From assembly GCA_018827375.1 (NCBI GenBank), contig JAHJYW010000001.1:1-49900 (forward strand): a DNA stretch of 49,900 bases. The letters are read 5' to 3'. The DNA is from Alphaproteobacteria bacterium. GTDB taxonomy: Bacteria > Pseudomonadota > Alphaproteobacteria > Caulobacterales > Hyphomonadaceae. Below, in pieces: positions 26,149 to 34,658 of this stretch (positions within the stretch are counted from its first letter, which is position 1; each line of letters starts with the position of its first letter). The notes beneath the pieces were generated by a model. The model saw only the letters and a program-made list of their open reading frames with translations. It was not told where the DNA came from and did no database searches. Both the position numbers and the translations under genes were made by a program.

Positions 26149-27135
26149 ATGCACGGGAGGGAAAAGCCGAGACGCAGCCCGGCCGGAAAATGGCTGCAGC
26201 GCCTTCGTCAGGTCGCCATGGCGGGCCTTTGTGCTGTCAGCGCTTTGGCCGCGCACGGCAGTGAGCGCCAACTCATACCGTTCGATTATGATGTGTATGG
26301 GAATATCGTCGTTGCCCTGACGGTAAATGGCGCAACTTCCGCCACCGGCGTAATCGATACCGCAGCAACCTACGCGATGATCGGCCAGGCGACCGCAACG
26401 CGCGCAGGCGTGGCACCGCCCGACTCAGCCAGGATCAACGTCCTCGGGCTTGAAGGGCCGCAGACATACCCCATCGTCTATCTGGACAGCATCGCCGCCG
26501 GCAATTGCCGGTTTACCGATCTGGCTGCAGCCCTGAACCAGCGCATGAATGTTCCGGGCGTCAAGAATGTCGTGCCGCTGACAATTCTGGAAGGCGACGT
26601 TGTCGACTTTGATTTCATCGAGCGCCGCGTCCTTGTCTATGATGGGCGCCCGGACACTAGCACAACACTGACCAGCAGCCGCATGCCCATGCACAATATC
26701 CGCGGGCTCTGGTTTGCCGAAGTTAAGCTGAACGGAATCAAGGGACTGGCGCTGATAGATACCGGCTCCAGCATTTCCTATATCAACAGCCGTTTCGCGA
26801 CTGATGCTGGCGTAAAGCCCAACCTTGAGAAGACACAGCTCCTGCAGGGCATTGCCGGGGATGGCGTCGCCATGCGTGTCGCAACGGCGCGCAAGTTTCA
26901 TCTCGGCAAGCACAAAGTCACCGGTCCTGACCTGCTCGTTGCCGACCCGCCACTGTTCGAGCACCTTGGTATGGCCGACGAGCCGGCAATGGTTCTTGGG
27001 CTCGACTATCTCTCCATCTTCAGGGTCCAGCTCGACCGGCGCAGGAACCATCTTGTACTGGGCCTTCAGAGCCGAAATAACGGCATGGGAAGCGTCCAGC
27101 TCAACTCGGGTGGTACACGCATACGCAACGATTGA
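26149..27135 (+). CDS. Two-lobed retropepsin-like aspartyl protease homologue
   Basis: The 328-residue protein has a hydrophobic N-terminal stretch (about 22-36, possible signal or anchor after a basic start) followed by two related lobes. The first has Asp70 in GVIDTAATYAMIG, the second Asp204 in ALIDTGSSISYIN. The second lobe ends with MVLGLDYLSIFRVQLDRR, the usual closing strand of such proteases. DTA replaces DTG in the first lobe. Two catalytic aspartates in one chain suggest a single-chain pepsin-like architecture built from retropepsin repeats. ATG at 26149 has GCGAGGA upstream. Substrate unknown. Confidence 0.8.
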   Translation: MHGREKPRRSPAGKWLQRLRQVAMAGLCAVSALAAHGSERQLIPFDYDVYGNIVVALTVNGATSATGVIDTAATYAMIGQATATRAGVAPPDSARINVLGLEGPQTYPIVYLDSIAAGNCRFTDLAAALNQRMNVPGVKNVVPLTILEGDVVDFDFIERRVLVYDGRPDTSTTLTSSRMPMHNIRGLWFAEVKLNGIKGLALIDTGSSISYINSRFATDAGVKPNLEKTQLLQGIAGDGVAMRVATARKFHLGKHKVTGPDLLVADPPLFEHLGMADEPAMVLGLDYLSIFRVQLDRRRNHLVLGLQSRNNGMGSVQLNSGGTRIRND

Positions 27136-27188
27136 GCTTTCGGCCTAAACAGGATTAAAGCGTCCTATCGACTGCCTGGAGGACGACT

Positions 27189-27548
27189 ATGGCTGATGCC
27201 TCATGCCACTGCGGCGCCGTGAAATTCACTTTGCAATTTGCGCCCCATCAAATCACCGATTGCAACTGTTCGATCTGTCGCCGATACGGCGCGCTGTGGG
27301 CCTACTACGCGCCAGAGGAAGTCAACTTCACGACCGAAGATGATCGCACAGAAACCTATATGTGGGACGACCACTCGATCAGGCTTCACCGCTGCAAGAC
27401 CTGCGGATGTGTGACCCACTGGAGTCCGGTCGACCCTGCCCGTAACCGCATGGGCATCAATGCACGCATGCTAGATCCAGTTGTTGTTGCTGATGCGAGC
27501 CTCCGACATTTCGATGGCGCGGATACGGAAAGCTATATCGGCGAGTAA
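27189..27548 (+). CDS. GFA family protein (Gfa/CENP-V zinc-binding domain)
   Basis: The 119-residue protein carries zinc ligand cysteines typical of the glutathione-dependent formaldehyde-activating family: Cys6 and Cys8 (SCHCGAV), Cys25, Cys27 and Cys30 (CNCSICRRYG), Cys69 and Cys72 (CKTCGC). Members bind glutathione or act as carbon-sulfur lyases; most have unknown roles. ATG at 27189 follows GGAGGA with 5 nt between. Monocistronic by appearance. Confidence 0.9.
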   Translation: MADASCHCGAVKFTLQFAPHQITDCNCSICRRYGALWAYYAPEEVNFTTEDDRTETYMWDDHSIRLHRCKTCGCVTHWSPVDPARNRMGINARMLDPVVVADASLRHFDGADTESYIGE

Positions 27549-27630
27549 AACAAACGAGCATTGCTGGCCGTGGGGTCATTTGAAATATGCGCTTTCACGT
27601 CCGTGACTGGGCACCAGGAACTGCAACGCA

Positions 27631-27962
27631 ATGTCCGACTCCGAGATCTCGGCCGCGGCCAGCCTTGAGCCACCATTGCTCGATACAAGCGCCAGCCGTC
27701 GGTTTGCCGGGGCGACACGGCGACCGCCCTGCTCGGCAACACGCTGGCAACGGGTGCGGGCCTTGTCCTATTGATTACGATGTTTGGCCCGATTTCCGGC
27801 GCGCATTTCAATCCGGCCGTAACGCTGGCCTTTGCGCTGCGCCGCGAAATATCACCTAAGCTGGCCGCCGCCTATGTCGCTGTACAGATGGTTGGCGCGC
27901 TCTTCGGCTATCTGTTCCGCGATGTCTCAGCTTCCCAAAGCACGCACACGAGGGTCCGCTGA
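27631..27962 (+). pseudogene. Decayed aquaporin (MIP family) gene
   Basis: From 27669 one frame reads LLGNTLATGAGLVLL, then FGPISGAHFNPAVTLAF, then LRREISPKLAAAYVAVQMVGAL, the first half of an aquaporin including the NPA pore motif. Upstream, ATG 27631 opens a different frame (MSDSEISAAASLEPPLL...SRRFAG) that looks like the natural N-terminus. At the junction (near 27705-27715) the first membrane helix is missing and one G too few shifts the frame. After GALFGYLF the sequence leaves the family and stops, so the second half with the second NPA is gone. It is a relic, not an active channel. Confidence 0.75.
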
Positions 27963-27965
27963 AGT

Positions 27966-29042
27966 TCAGGGAATCTTTGCAGCAAAGAACGACGCAGCGC
28001 CGTCCAGGAATTCTTCCACCTGAGCGTTGCTGTAGCCGACATGTTCACTGGATCCCGCAACGAGATACAGCTCGGCATCAACGCCATAGGATTGCGCGAT
28101 CTGCACCATGTCGCATCCACCGGCGAGGCTGAACCCGGCATCGCCCAGAGCGTAGCGACAGGGCACGGTGGGATCGAACTCTTCATGTGCGGCATAGATT
28201 GGCGCCGTATCGGCATCGATCCAGAGGAAGTCGGTCAGGCCGCCCGAAATGCTGAAGACACCCTGAATATCGGAGGAGATGCCCGTATTCGCGCTGCTGT
28301 CACCAGCCGTGCCATTATGCGCCAGCAGATAATTGCGTACATTGCTCGATAGGCCGTCACCAAGGTCCAGGGCGCCAGCAAATGACGCCATGATCCCGCC
28401 CGAGGAAATACCGCCGACAAAAACGGCGTCATCCCGCGTTCCATAGACATCGGCGCCTTGCGCATCCTGTCGCAGAAAGCGGACGGCCGCGCGCATGTCA
28501 TACATGGCTTCAATTATCGCGATGTTCGCGTCGTCGGTCGTAACAGGCGCGCCTTCGAAGAAGCGATAGTCGATGGACGCCGTCACATAACCGCGGCGCG
28601 CGAGGCTCTCGGCGACCGAAACGACAAGCGGATTGCGGCGGTTGCCCTCCGTAAAGCCTCCCCCGAAAGCAAGGATGAAAACGGGACGCTCCGTCTCGGT
28701 ATCACCGTCCGGCCTGTAAATATCCATGCGAAGGGTCTGGGTGCCAACAACCCGGTCTGCCTCACCGAAAACCACGTCCGATGTTCGGGTCGTGCTGGTA
28801 AACACTTCTTCCACATAGCGTTGGGGAACAGGTGGCGGCGGTGGAGGCGGGGGCGGCGGTGAGACAGGCGGTGACGCGGGAGGTGGCGGCGGAGGCGGAG
28901 GCTGCGGCGAAGCGGGTGGCGGCGACGCGGGCGGTGAAGGCGGCACAACGACGGCCCCTGATGAAGAACCCGAGCCTCCACCACCGCAACCTGCAAGACT
29001 GACCGACGCGGCTATGATGACCGCTGCTTTCCAAACCGACAT
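27966..29042 (-). CDS. Lipoprotein carboxylesterase with proline-rich linker
   Basis: The 358-residue product has a lipoprotein signal with lipobox LAGC (Cys19), then a Gly/Ser and very Pro-rich linker (about 20-73), then an alpha/beta-hydrolase domain. The oxyanion motif is FGGGF (125-129), the nucleophile Ser212 in GGISSGG, and the likely His334 in SSEHVGYS; an Asp in EEFDPTVPC is a candidate acid. It resembles hormone-sensitive-lipase or feruloyl-esterase-like enzymes. The rigid linker would hold the domain away from the outer membrane. ATG at 29042. The substrate cannot be told. Confidence 0.85.
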   Translation of the reverse strand: MSVWKAAVIIAASVSLAGCGGGGSGSSSGAVVVPPSPPASPPPASPQPPPPPPPPASPPVSPPPPPPPPPPVPQRYVEEVFTSTTRTSDVVFGEADRVVGTQTLRMDIYRPDGDTETERPVFILAFGGGFTEGNRRNPLVVSVAESLARRGYVTASIDYRFFEGAPVTTDDANIAIIEAMYDMRAAVRFLRQDAQGADVYGTRDDAVFVGGISSGGIMASFAGALDLGDGLSSNVRNYLLAHNGTAGDSSANTGISSDIQGVFSISGGLTDFLWIDADTAPIYAAHEEFDPTVPCRYALGDAGFSLAGGCDMVQIAQSYGVDAELYLVAGSSEHVGYSNAQVEEFLDGAASFFAAKIP

Positions 29043-29158
29043 AGTTAACTTCTACGGTACTTATTGGGGCAAAGACAATTTCGGATTTGTAATCCTTTTG
29101 GAGCGGCCCTGACCGGCTCGATGATTGGGCAATCACCGGCTTACGAAGAGGCATATGC

Positions 29159-29194
29159 AAAATGCCCCTCCTTCCGGTCAGAAGAAGGGGCATT
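29159..29194 (-). terminator. Terminator of the PcfJ-like gene
   Basis: A 14-bp stem with one mismatch (29161-29174 with 29181-29194) and a 6-nt loop is followed on the minus strand by TTTT. It begins 12 nt after the stop of the minus-strand gene. Confidence 0.8.
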
Positions 29195-29206
29195 CCACCA
29201 GACGCC

Positions 29207-30274
29207 TCAATCCCAGAGCGCTCCCAGCGCAAGCCGGTCACGCCAGGTTTCGCGCGGGCCGATATGGGCCGGACCACACCGGTCGCACGCATGATCGTGC
29301 AGCTGGCGGGCCAGTGCCCAGGTCGATTGCCCGGTGCGGACACCGGCCGTTTCGAGGACGGCGACAATACGCCGGAGCGCAGCATCGCTTGTGTCCACGT
29401 TCTGCTCGCCGCGCGCTTCGGCCAGGCGCCACCCAGCCGGATCCTGCCGCAAGGCGACCGCCACGGGCTCTCCCGCCTCGCGGACAGTGAAGACCACCAT
29501 CCGCCCTGCGGCCAGATCGCCCGCGAAGTCCCGCAAACAATTGCGAAACTCGAGGGCCACGCTGACCAGCGCCTTGCGGTCATTCACCGGCACGAAGGCA
29601 TCCGGCAGGCGTGGCGGCGCAAACACACAGCCGAACCGAACCGGCTGAAGCGCCTCGGCCGCCATGTCGAACAGGGCGAGCGTATCGCGTGCCCGGTTCC
29701 AGCGTCCGGCCATGGCAACCGCCTCACCTGCCCCATGAATGAGCAAGGCAAGACGGAAGGCCTCGGCAAGGTCTTCCACCGCGACCGGTAACGCCGGCAG
29801 CCGCGAAATGATCCCGGCCTGCCGAAGCGTCGCCGGGAGCGCCCCAATCAGGGAAAGCCGGTCAGCACCGATAACCTTCATGTGCCGAAGCACGCGCGCC
29901 GCTTCCTCCTCGGCAAATAGGCCGAGGAAACGGGCATAGTCGCCCGCCTCCCACAGCATCTCACCGAGCCGTCCGAGCGCCTTCATCAGGCCGCCCGGTG
30001 CATCGCCCCGCATTAGGAGAAACGCGACGTCGCGATCACGCCCACGCTCAACCGCATGGATGATCTCGCTTATGCGCATCTCCGGTCCACGACCGAGCAG
30101 AATCGCGGCGGCATGGCGACGGGCCGTCGGCAGGGTGAAGAACCCGCTGTGCGGCGCCGGCCAAGCCTGAGCAACCGTTTCAGCATGCGGCCCGGCAAGG
30201 AAGCCGAGCAATGGCGTCTGGATGCCGGCACGCCCTTTCGGACGCGCATGCATCAGGGTCATGGGCGTGCCCAT
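29207..30274 (-). CDS. PcfJ-like protein of unknown function
   Basis: The 355-residue protein has no signal peptide. Its C-terminal part (about 235-310) has EFRNCLRDFAGDLAAGRMVV, then REAGEPVAVALRQDPAGWRL and ARGEQNVD, the pattern of the PcfJ domain (NCL box, basic strand, aromatic core) known from plasmid and phage-linked proteins but of unknown role. The N-terminal 230 residues are helical and unrecognised. ATG at 30274 follows GGGAGG by 6 nt. It stands alone, with its own terminator and a 360-nt gap upstream. Confidence 0.6.
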   Translation of the reverse strand: MGTPMTLMHARPKGRAGIQTPLLGFLAGPHAETVAQAWPAPHSGFFTLPTARRHAAAILLGRGPEMRISEIIHAVERGRDRDVAFLLMRGDAPGGLMKALGRLGEMLWEAGDYARFLGLFAEEEAARVLRHMKVIGADRLSLIGALPATLRQAGIISRLPALPVAVEDLAEAFRLALLIHGAGEAVAMAGRWNRARDTLALFDMAAEALQPVRFGCVFAPPRLPDAFVPVNDRKALVSVALEFRNCLRDFAGDLAAGRMVVFTVREAGEPVAVALRQDPAGWRLAEARGEQNVDTSDAALRRIVAVLETAGVRTGQSTWALARQLHDHACDRCGPAHIGPRETWRDRLALGALWD

Positions 30275-30634
30275 GATCCACCTCCCTTCAAATCGCGTCT
30301 GCCGGAACGGAGCCCGGCGCGAGCGGATCAGGTGTTCAATACGAGGTCAGGCGTCCACCGGCCAAAGCGCGGGGGAGGCTGACATGGCCCCCCGCAGTCG
30401 CGAGGAGCTGATTGTGTTTTTTACAACTCAGCTTCATCTCAAATCTCTTCCGGTTAGGTCTGCCGGGCCATCCTTGAGCGGACGGCCCAGCAGTGAGGTG
30501 CGGCGTATAAAGCCAGGCATGGTTAGGTGTCAACCCTTTACACAGACCACCTGGCGGAAAAGAAAACCCCAGACACATTTGTCCGGGGTCTGATATATTT
30601 CATATAAAGCGCCTTATCGCCTAAAGGTTTGCAT
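30275..30634. other. Intergenic region of 360 nt
   Basis: It should contain the promoter of the PcfJ-like gene (minus) and it holds the terminator of the metallophosphoesterase gene (30563-30589). One more hairpin (GGGCC-A-TCC with GGA-C-GGCCC, 30465-30488) is seen. A short reading frame at 30384-30593 (plus) runs through the terminator and has no family resemblance; I do not call it a gene. Confidence 0.6.
30563..30589 (-). terminator. Terminator of the metallophosphoesterase gene
   Basis: A 10-bp stem with one G-T pair (30566-30575 with 30580-30589), loop of 4 nt, followed on the minus strand by TTTT. It lies 46 nt after the stop codon. Confidence 0.85.
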
Positions 30635-31999
30635 CTATTTCGCGACACGTCCTGTGTTGTCAAAACGGGCGCGAAAATCGGTCAGCGTAACGGCATAATC
30701 GTCTTCGTCATGGAAGGCTTCGTCTGAGAGTTTCGGCTTTTCGCCAGCCTTGTACCAAGCGGCATATTCGGCCGTATCCCGGCTCATCTTTTCGTAATGG
30801 GTCGAATAGGTTTTCACCGTCATGACCGGCGCGGCCTCGGCCATGTCGAAACGCATCAGGCGCATCCAGCCATCGCCAATGCCCACCGGCCAGGCCGATT
30901 TGACGCCCGCATCAATGGCCGTCTGGCCGCGATCCTGATAATCTGCCAGCACCTGCCAAACCTTGTTCCCGAAGGCATTGTCATCTACGCGGAAGGCCTG
31001 GCCATGCTCGTGACCACATAGGACGAGAAATATCTGGTCATTCTGGCTGATCAGCTTGTCCCAAACCTTTTGCGGATTGTTGTTCTGCGGATCCACTGCA
31101 TGCCCGTCCACGATAGGGTTCGGCACGCGCTCGCCTTCCTTGTCCATGTAGTCATGCGTGGAGACAATGGTCGGCAGACCCTTGTACTGCGCCATCACCG
31201 AAGCGGCCCACTCAAGGGAATCGTTCGGGGGATCAAACTGCAGACCAATGTGCAGGAAGCGATAGCCACCCGCCTCGAAAACCTGCGCGCTGTCAGCACC
31301 GCCATCATGGCTCGCGACATACCACGGCCTGTCCTTGAAGAAGGCAGTCTCCGCACCGAATACAGAGCGGAAATTGTCAAGCCCGGCCGGATGGAGAACC
31401 CCCAGTGAGCTCTTCAGATCGTTCGGATCCACTTCCTGCGGACGCGTGGCCTTGGGTGGGAACTTGGAGTCCGTGAACATGGAATCATAGTCGTGATTGC
31501 CCGGCACGACCGAGAAAGGCGTCTTGCCGGCAATCAGCGAGAAGCCTTCGTGGGCCTTGGGCATCTCGATCGTCTTCGTCTTTTCCGTCGGCGCAAAGAA
31601 ACTGTCCATTATCGGGTTCGGGACGGCCTTGAAGCCACGCGCCTTATGATCTTCGTCAATGACGAGGGTCTGATGCTGCCAGACGTCGCCGAGCGAGGTA
31701 ACGAACGCAATCTCCCCGCCTGCGCTCTCCAGATTGTCAGCCACATAATTCATCTGTTTCAGAAACAGCTCGCTGGCCTCGAATGGAAAGCCTTCGGCTG
31801 CCTGGTGCGTGTAATCCAGATAGTTCTGCGTATCCGGCAGGACCGCGATGGTGAATTCCGAATCAGTGGCAGGTGCCTCGAGTTCCGAAACGATCGTGAC
31901 GGTTCTGCTTGTCGATGTTGCGCAGGCACTGATCAGCGCCCCAGCCAGCAGAATCGCCGTCGCTGTCGCGCGGCCCGAATTGTAAGGGAATGAAATCAT
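30635..31999 (-). CDS. Calcineurin-like metallophosphoesterase lipoprotein
   Basis: The 454-residue product has a lipoprotein signal (LISAC, Cys26) and the metallophosphatase motifs in order: VLPDTQNYLDY (Asp), TSLGDVWQH (GDxxQ), VVPGNHDYDSMF (GNHD), STHDYMD and CGHEHGQAF (GHxH). The two-metal centre hydrolyses phosphomono- or diesters; the substrate is unknown. An unusually long segment between the GD and GNH motifs (about 110-165) is polar. ATG at 31999 has GAGGAGG upstream. Downstream terminator present, so probably monocistronic. Confidence 0.9.
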   Translation of the reverse strand: MISFPYNSGRATATAILLAGALISACATSTSRTVTIVSELEAPATDSEFTIAVLPDTQNYLDYTHQAAEGFPFEASELFLKQMNYVADNLESAGGEIAFVTSLGDVWQHQTLVIDEDHKARGFKAVPNPIMDSFFAPTEKTKTIEMPKAHEGFSLIAGKTPFSVVPGNHDYDSMFTDSKFPPKATRPQEVDPNDLKSSLGVLHPAGLDNFRSVFGAETAFFKDRPWYVASHDGGADSAQVFEAGGYRFLHIGLQFDPPNDSLEWAASVMAQYKGLPTIVSTHDYMDKEGERVPNPIVDGHAVDPQNNNPQKVWDKLISQNDQIFLVLCGHEHGQAFRVDDNAFGNKVWQVLADYQDRGQTAIDAGVKSAWPVGIGDGWMRLMRFDMAEAAPVMTVKTYSTHYEKMSRDTAEYAAWYKAGEKPKLSDEAFHDEDDYAVTLTDFRARFDNTGRVAK

Positions 32000-32100
32000 G
32001 AGTGCAGCCTCCTCGCTATTGCCTGACAGGCGTTAGCAAACGAGCGTGACATTTTCTTGCGGCCTACCTCACCGACAACCAATTCCATGTGACCCAAACA

Positions 32101-32134
32101 AAAAAGCCCCGGACGTTTCCGTCCGGGGCTTTTT
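32101..32134. terminator. Strong bidirectional terminator at the end of the ribosomal operon
   Basis: A perfect 14-bp stem (32101-32114 with 32121-32134) with a 6-nt loop, five A on one side and five T on the other. It ends transcription of the alpha operon after rplQ (minus) and shields the phosphoesterase gene. Confidence 0.95.
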
Positions 32135-32160
32135 GTAATTGGTAAAATGGTGCGTCGGGA

Positions 32161-32583
32161 CTAGTCGTCCATCGCTTCCAGTTCAGCAGCGTGACGGGCC
32201 TTGTCGGCGGCGCCCTTGGCAGTCTCGTCGCGGTCGACCAGCTCGAGAACGGCCACAGGTGCGTTGTCACCCGGACGGAAGCCGGCTTTCATCACGCGCG
32301 TGTAACCACCGTTACGGTCCTTGTAACGGTCGCCCATCACGTCGAACAGCTTGCGAACAGCGTCCTCGTCGCGGACTTTCGCGATCGCCTGACGGCGGGC
32401 TGCAAGGTCACCCTTCTTGGCAAGCGTGATCAGCTTGTCCATGAGCGGCGCCATTTCCTTGGCTTTCGGCAGCGTCGTCATGATCTGCTCATGCGTGATC
32501 AGGCTCGCCGCCATGTTGGCGAACATCGCCTTACGGTGCGAAGTCGTTTTGTTCAGTTTGCGGTGGGCTAGTCCGTGGCGCAT
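32161..32583 (-). CDS. rplQ: Ribosomal protein L17
   Basis: Large-subunit protein near the peptide exit tunnel. The 140-residue product begins with the invariant [24 protein letters not shown] and has the [23 protein letters not shown] block at its core. An acidic tail ([11 protein letters not shown]) extends past the usual length of about 120. Last gene of the operon, 52 nt after rpoA, with its own AGAGGA site. Confidence 0.98.
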   Translation of the reverse strand: MRHGLAHRKLNKTTSHRKAMFANMAASLITHEQIMTTLPKAKEMAPLMDKLITLAKKGDLAARRQAIAKVRDEDAVRKLFDVMGDRYKDRNGGYTRVMKAGFRPGDNAPVAVLELVDRDETAKGAADKARHAAELEAMDD

Positions 32584-32635
32584 TGTCGTGTCCTCTGGAG
32601 GTGATCAGGCCCCCGGTAATCAGATTGATCGGGTC

Positions 32636-33679
32636 CTATAGGTGGTCGTCGTATTTCTTGGCAAGGCCTTCAATATCTTCTGGCGGCCAATCCGGCACTT
32701 CCATGCCGAGATGCAGGCCCATGCCAGCGAGAACTTCCTTGATTTCGTTGAGAGACTTGCGGCCGAAGTTCGGCGTGCGCAGCATCTCTGCTTCCGATTT
32801 CTGGATGAGGTCGCCGATATAGACGATATTGTCGTTCTTCAGGCAGTTCGCCGAACGCACGGACAGTTCCAGCTCGTCGACCTTCTTGAGGAGGACAGGG
32901 TTGAAGCCGAGGTCGGTTTCTTCTGCAGCCTGGCCCACTTCGAGGGTTGGCTCTTCGAAATTGATGAACAGCTGGAGCTGGTCCTGAAGGATGCGGGCCG
33001 CGTAGGCGACCGAATCTTCCGGGGTGACAGATCCGTCGGTGTCAATGTCGAGCGTCAGCTTGTCATAATCCAGCACGGTGCCTTCGCGCGTGTCTTCAAC
33101 CAGGTACGCCACGCGGCGCACAGGGCTGTAGATCGCGTCAATTGGAATATAACCGATTGGGGCATCTTCCGGACGGTGCGCATCAGCAGGCACATAGCCC
33201 TTGCCGGTGGCGACAGTGAATTCCATGCGAACTTCCGCGCCTTCGTCGAGCGTACAGATGACGAGGTCCGGGTTCAGGATCTTGCTATCAGCAGGCGTTT
33301 CGATCTGGCCGGCTTTGACTTCGCCTGGACCTTTCGCCTTGAGCACCATGCGCTTAGGCGTGTCGGATTCCATGAAGATCGCGACCTGCTTCAGGTTCAG
33401 CACGATCGTCGTGACGTCTTCACGGACGCCCGGGATTGCCGAAAACTCGTGAACAACGCCGTCGATCTGGACGCCAATGATGGCAGCGCCCTGAAGCGAA
33501 GACAACAGCACGCGACGCAGCGCGTTGCCAAGCGTCGTGCCGTAGCCACGCTCGAGCGGCTCGATAACCAGCTTCGCTTTACGCTTCGTGTCATATCCAG
33601 CCTGAACCACAGGGCGGTTCGGACGGATGAGTTCTTTCCAGTTACGGTCGTTGACGGAGATAAGTTCTTTGTCAGCCAT
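32636..33679 (-). CDS. rpoA: RNA polymerase subunit alpha
   Basis: The 347-residue subunit assembles beta and beta' and contacts promoter UP elements and activators. The N-domain shows [34 protein letters not shown] sequence, here [20 protein letters not shown]; the C-domain has [29 protein letters not shown] and [14 protein letters not shown] at 33679 has AAGGAAA upstream. Slightly longer than typical (about 338) by a C-terminal tail [14 protein letters not shown]. Lies 57 nt after rpsK. Confidence 0.98.
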   Translation of the reverse strand: MADKELISVNDRNWKELIRPNRPVVQAGYDTKRKAKLVIEPLERGYGTTLGNALRRVLLSSLQGAAIIGVQIDGVVHEFSAIPGVREDVTTIVLNLKQVAIFMESDTPKRMVLKAKGPGEVKAGQIETPADSKILNPDLVICTLDEGAEVRMEFTVATGKGYVPADAHRPEDAPIGYIPIDAIYSPVRRVAYLVEDTREGTVLDYDKLTLDIDTDGSVTPEDSVAYAARILQDQLQLFINFEEPTLEVGQAAEETDLGFNPVLLKKVDELELSVRSANCLKNDNIVYIGDLIQKSEAEMLRTPNFGRKSLNEIKEVLAGMGLHLGMEVPDWPPEDIEGLAKKYDDHL

Positions 33680-33736
33680 GGGCGACTTTCCTTGAAAGCA
33701 GCAAGCGGCGCAAAGTGCGCCGCTGGAGAGGTTTGA

Positions 33737-34129
33737 TTAGACGCGGCGGCGCTTCGGCGGGCGGCATCCATTGTGTGGGATCGGCGTCGTGTCGTTGATC
33801 GACGTGACGGTCAGGCCCACGGCCTGAAGCGCGCGGAGGGCGCTCTCACGGCCCGAACCGGGACCGCGCACGTTCACTTCAACCGTCTGGAGACCATGCT
33901 CCTGGGCCTTTTTCGCAGCGTCCTCAGCAGCCATCTGGGCAGCATAAGGGGTCGACTTGCGCGAGCCCTTGAAGCCAACGACGCCCGAGGACGACCAGGA
34001 AATAGCATTTCCCTGCGCGTCGGTGATCGTCACCATCGTGTTGTTGAAGCTCGAGTTGACGTGAACAACACCGGAAGTGATGTTCTTGCGCTCTCTGCGG
34101 CGGACTCGTGTCGATGTATCGCGGGCCAT
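33737..34129 (-). CDS. rpsK: Ribosomal protein S11
   Basis: Small-subunit platform protein binding 16S rRNA near the mRNA exit. The 130-residue product contains the family core [42 protein letters not shown] and the invariant C-terminus [15 protein letters not shown]. 15 nt downstream of rpsM. Confidence 0.98.
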   Translation of the reverse strand: MARDTSTRVRRRERKNITSGVVHVNSSFNNTMVTITDAQGNAISWSSSGVVGFKGSRKSTPYAAQMAAEDAAKKAQEHGLQTVEVNVRGPGSGRESALRALQAVGLTVTSINDTTPIPHNGCRPPKRRRV

Positions 34130-34144
34130 CTCGGTGTGATCCTA

Positions 34145-34513
34145 TTATTTCTTCTTGCCGGCGATCGGCTTGGCCGGGCCCTTGCGGGTACGGGCGTTGG
34201 TATGTGTACGCTGACCGCGGACCGGCAGCTTGCGACGGTGGCGCAGGCCACGGTAGCAACCCAAGTCCATCAGGCGCTTGATGTTCATCGACGTATCGCG
34301 GCGAAGGTCGCCCTCCACGAGATAGTCGGCATCAATCGCTTCACGGATGCGGATAACTTCGGCGTCGGAAAGGTCAGCGACGCGGCGAGCAGGCTCGACG
34401 CCCACTTTTTCAATAATTTCGCGTGCCATCGCCGGGCCAATGCCATGAATATAGCGAAGCGCGATTTCAACGCGCTTGTTGGTCGGGATGTTAACGCCTG
34501 CAATACGGGCCAA
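34145..34513 (-). CDS. rpsM: Ribosomal protein S13, with TTG start
   Basis: Head protein of the small subunit, contacting L5 and tRNA. The 122-residue product reads [51 protein letters not shown], and [24 protein letters not shown], all conserved. The start codon is TTG at 34511-34513, 8 nt after AGGAG; no ATG exists before the conserved core. The gap to adk upstream is 145 nt and holds a possible attenuator. Confidence 0.97.
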   Translation of the reverse strand: MARIAGVNIPTNKRVEIALRYIHGIGPAMAREIIEKVGVEPARRVADLSDAEVIRIREAIDADYLVEGDLRRDTSMNIKRLMDLGCYRGLRHRRKLPVRGQRTHTNARTRKGPAKPIAGKKK

Positions 34514-34557
34514 AGCCGTTACTCCTGAAGCGACTGTTCAAATATAAAGAGCGCAAA

Positions 34558-34574
34558 GGGGCGGATGCCGCCCC
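34558..34574 (-). terminator. Possible attenuator hairpin before rpsM
   Basis: GGGGCGG and CCGCCCC (34558-34564, 34568-34574) pair around a 3-nt loop; on the minus strand a short TTT follows. Placed in the only large gap of the alpha part of the operon, it may weaken or process readthrough. Confidence 0.4.
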
Positions 34575-34658
34575 GTCGCGCACTGGCGATTAAGCCTTAA
34601 GCTAAGAGATGAGGCTTATAGCCCCACAAATTCCCGCGTCAACAGCGGAATCCCAGCT

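Noticed and set aside
28810..28945. GC-rich repeat suspected to be a separate repeat element
   Set aside because: It is simply the coding sequence of the proline-rich linker of the lipoprotein esterase.
30384..30593. Short plus-strand frame starting MAPRSREEL
   Set aside because: It runs through the terminator of the neighbouring gene, has no good ribosome-binding site and no recognisable family.
32642..33736. 364-codon plus-strand frame
   Set aside because: Antisense shadow of rpoA.
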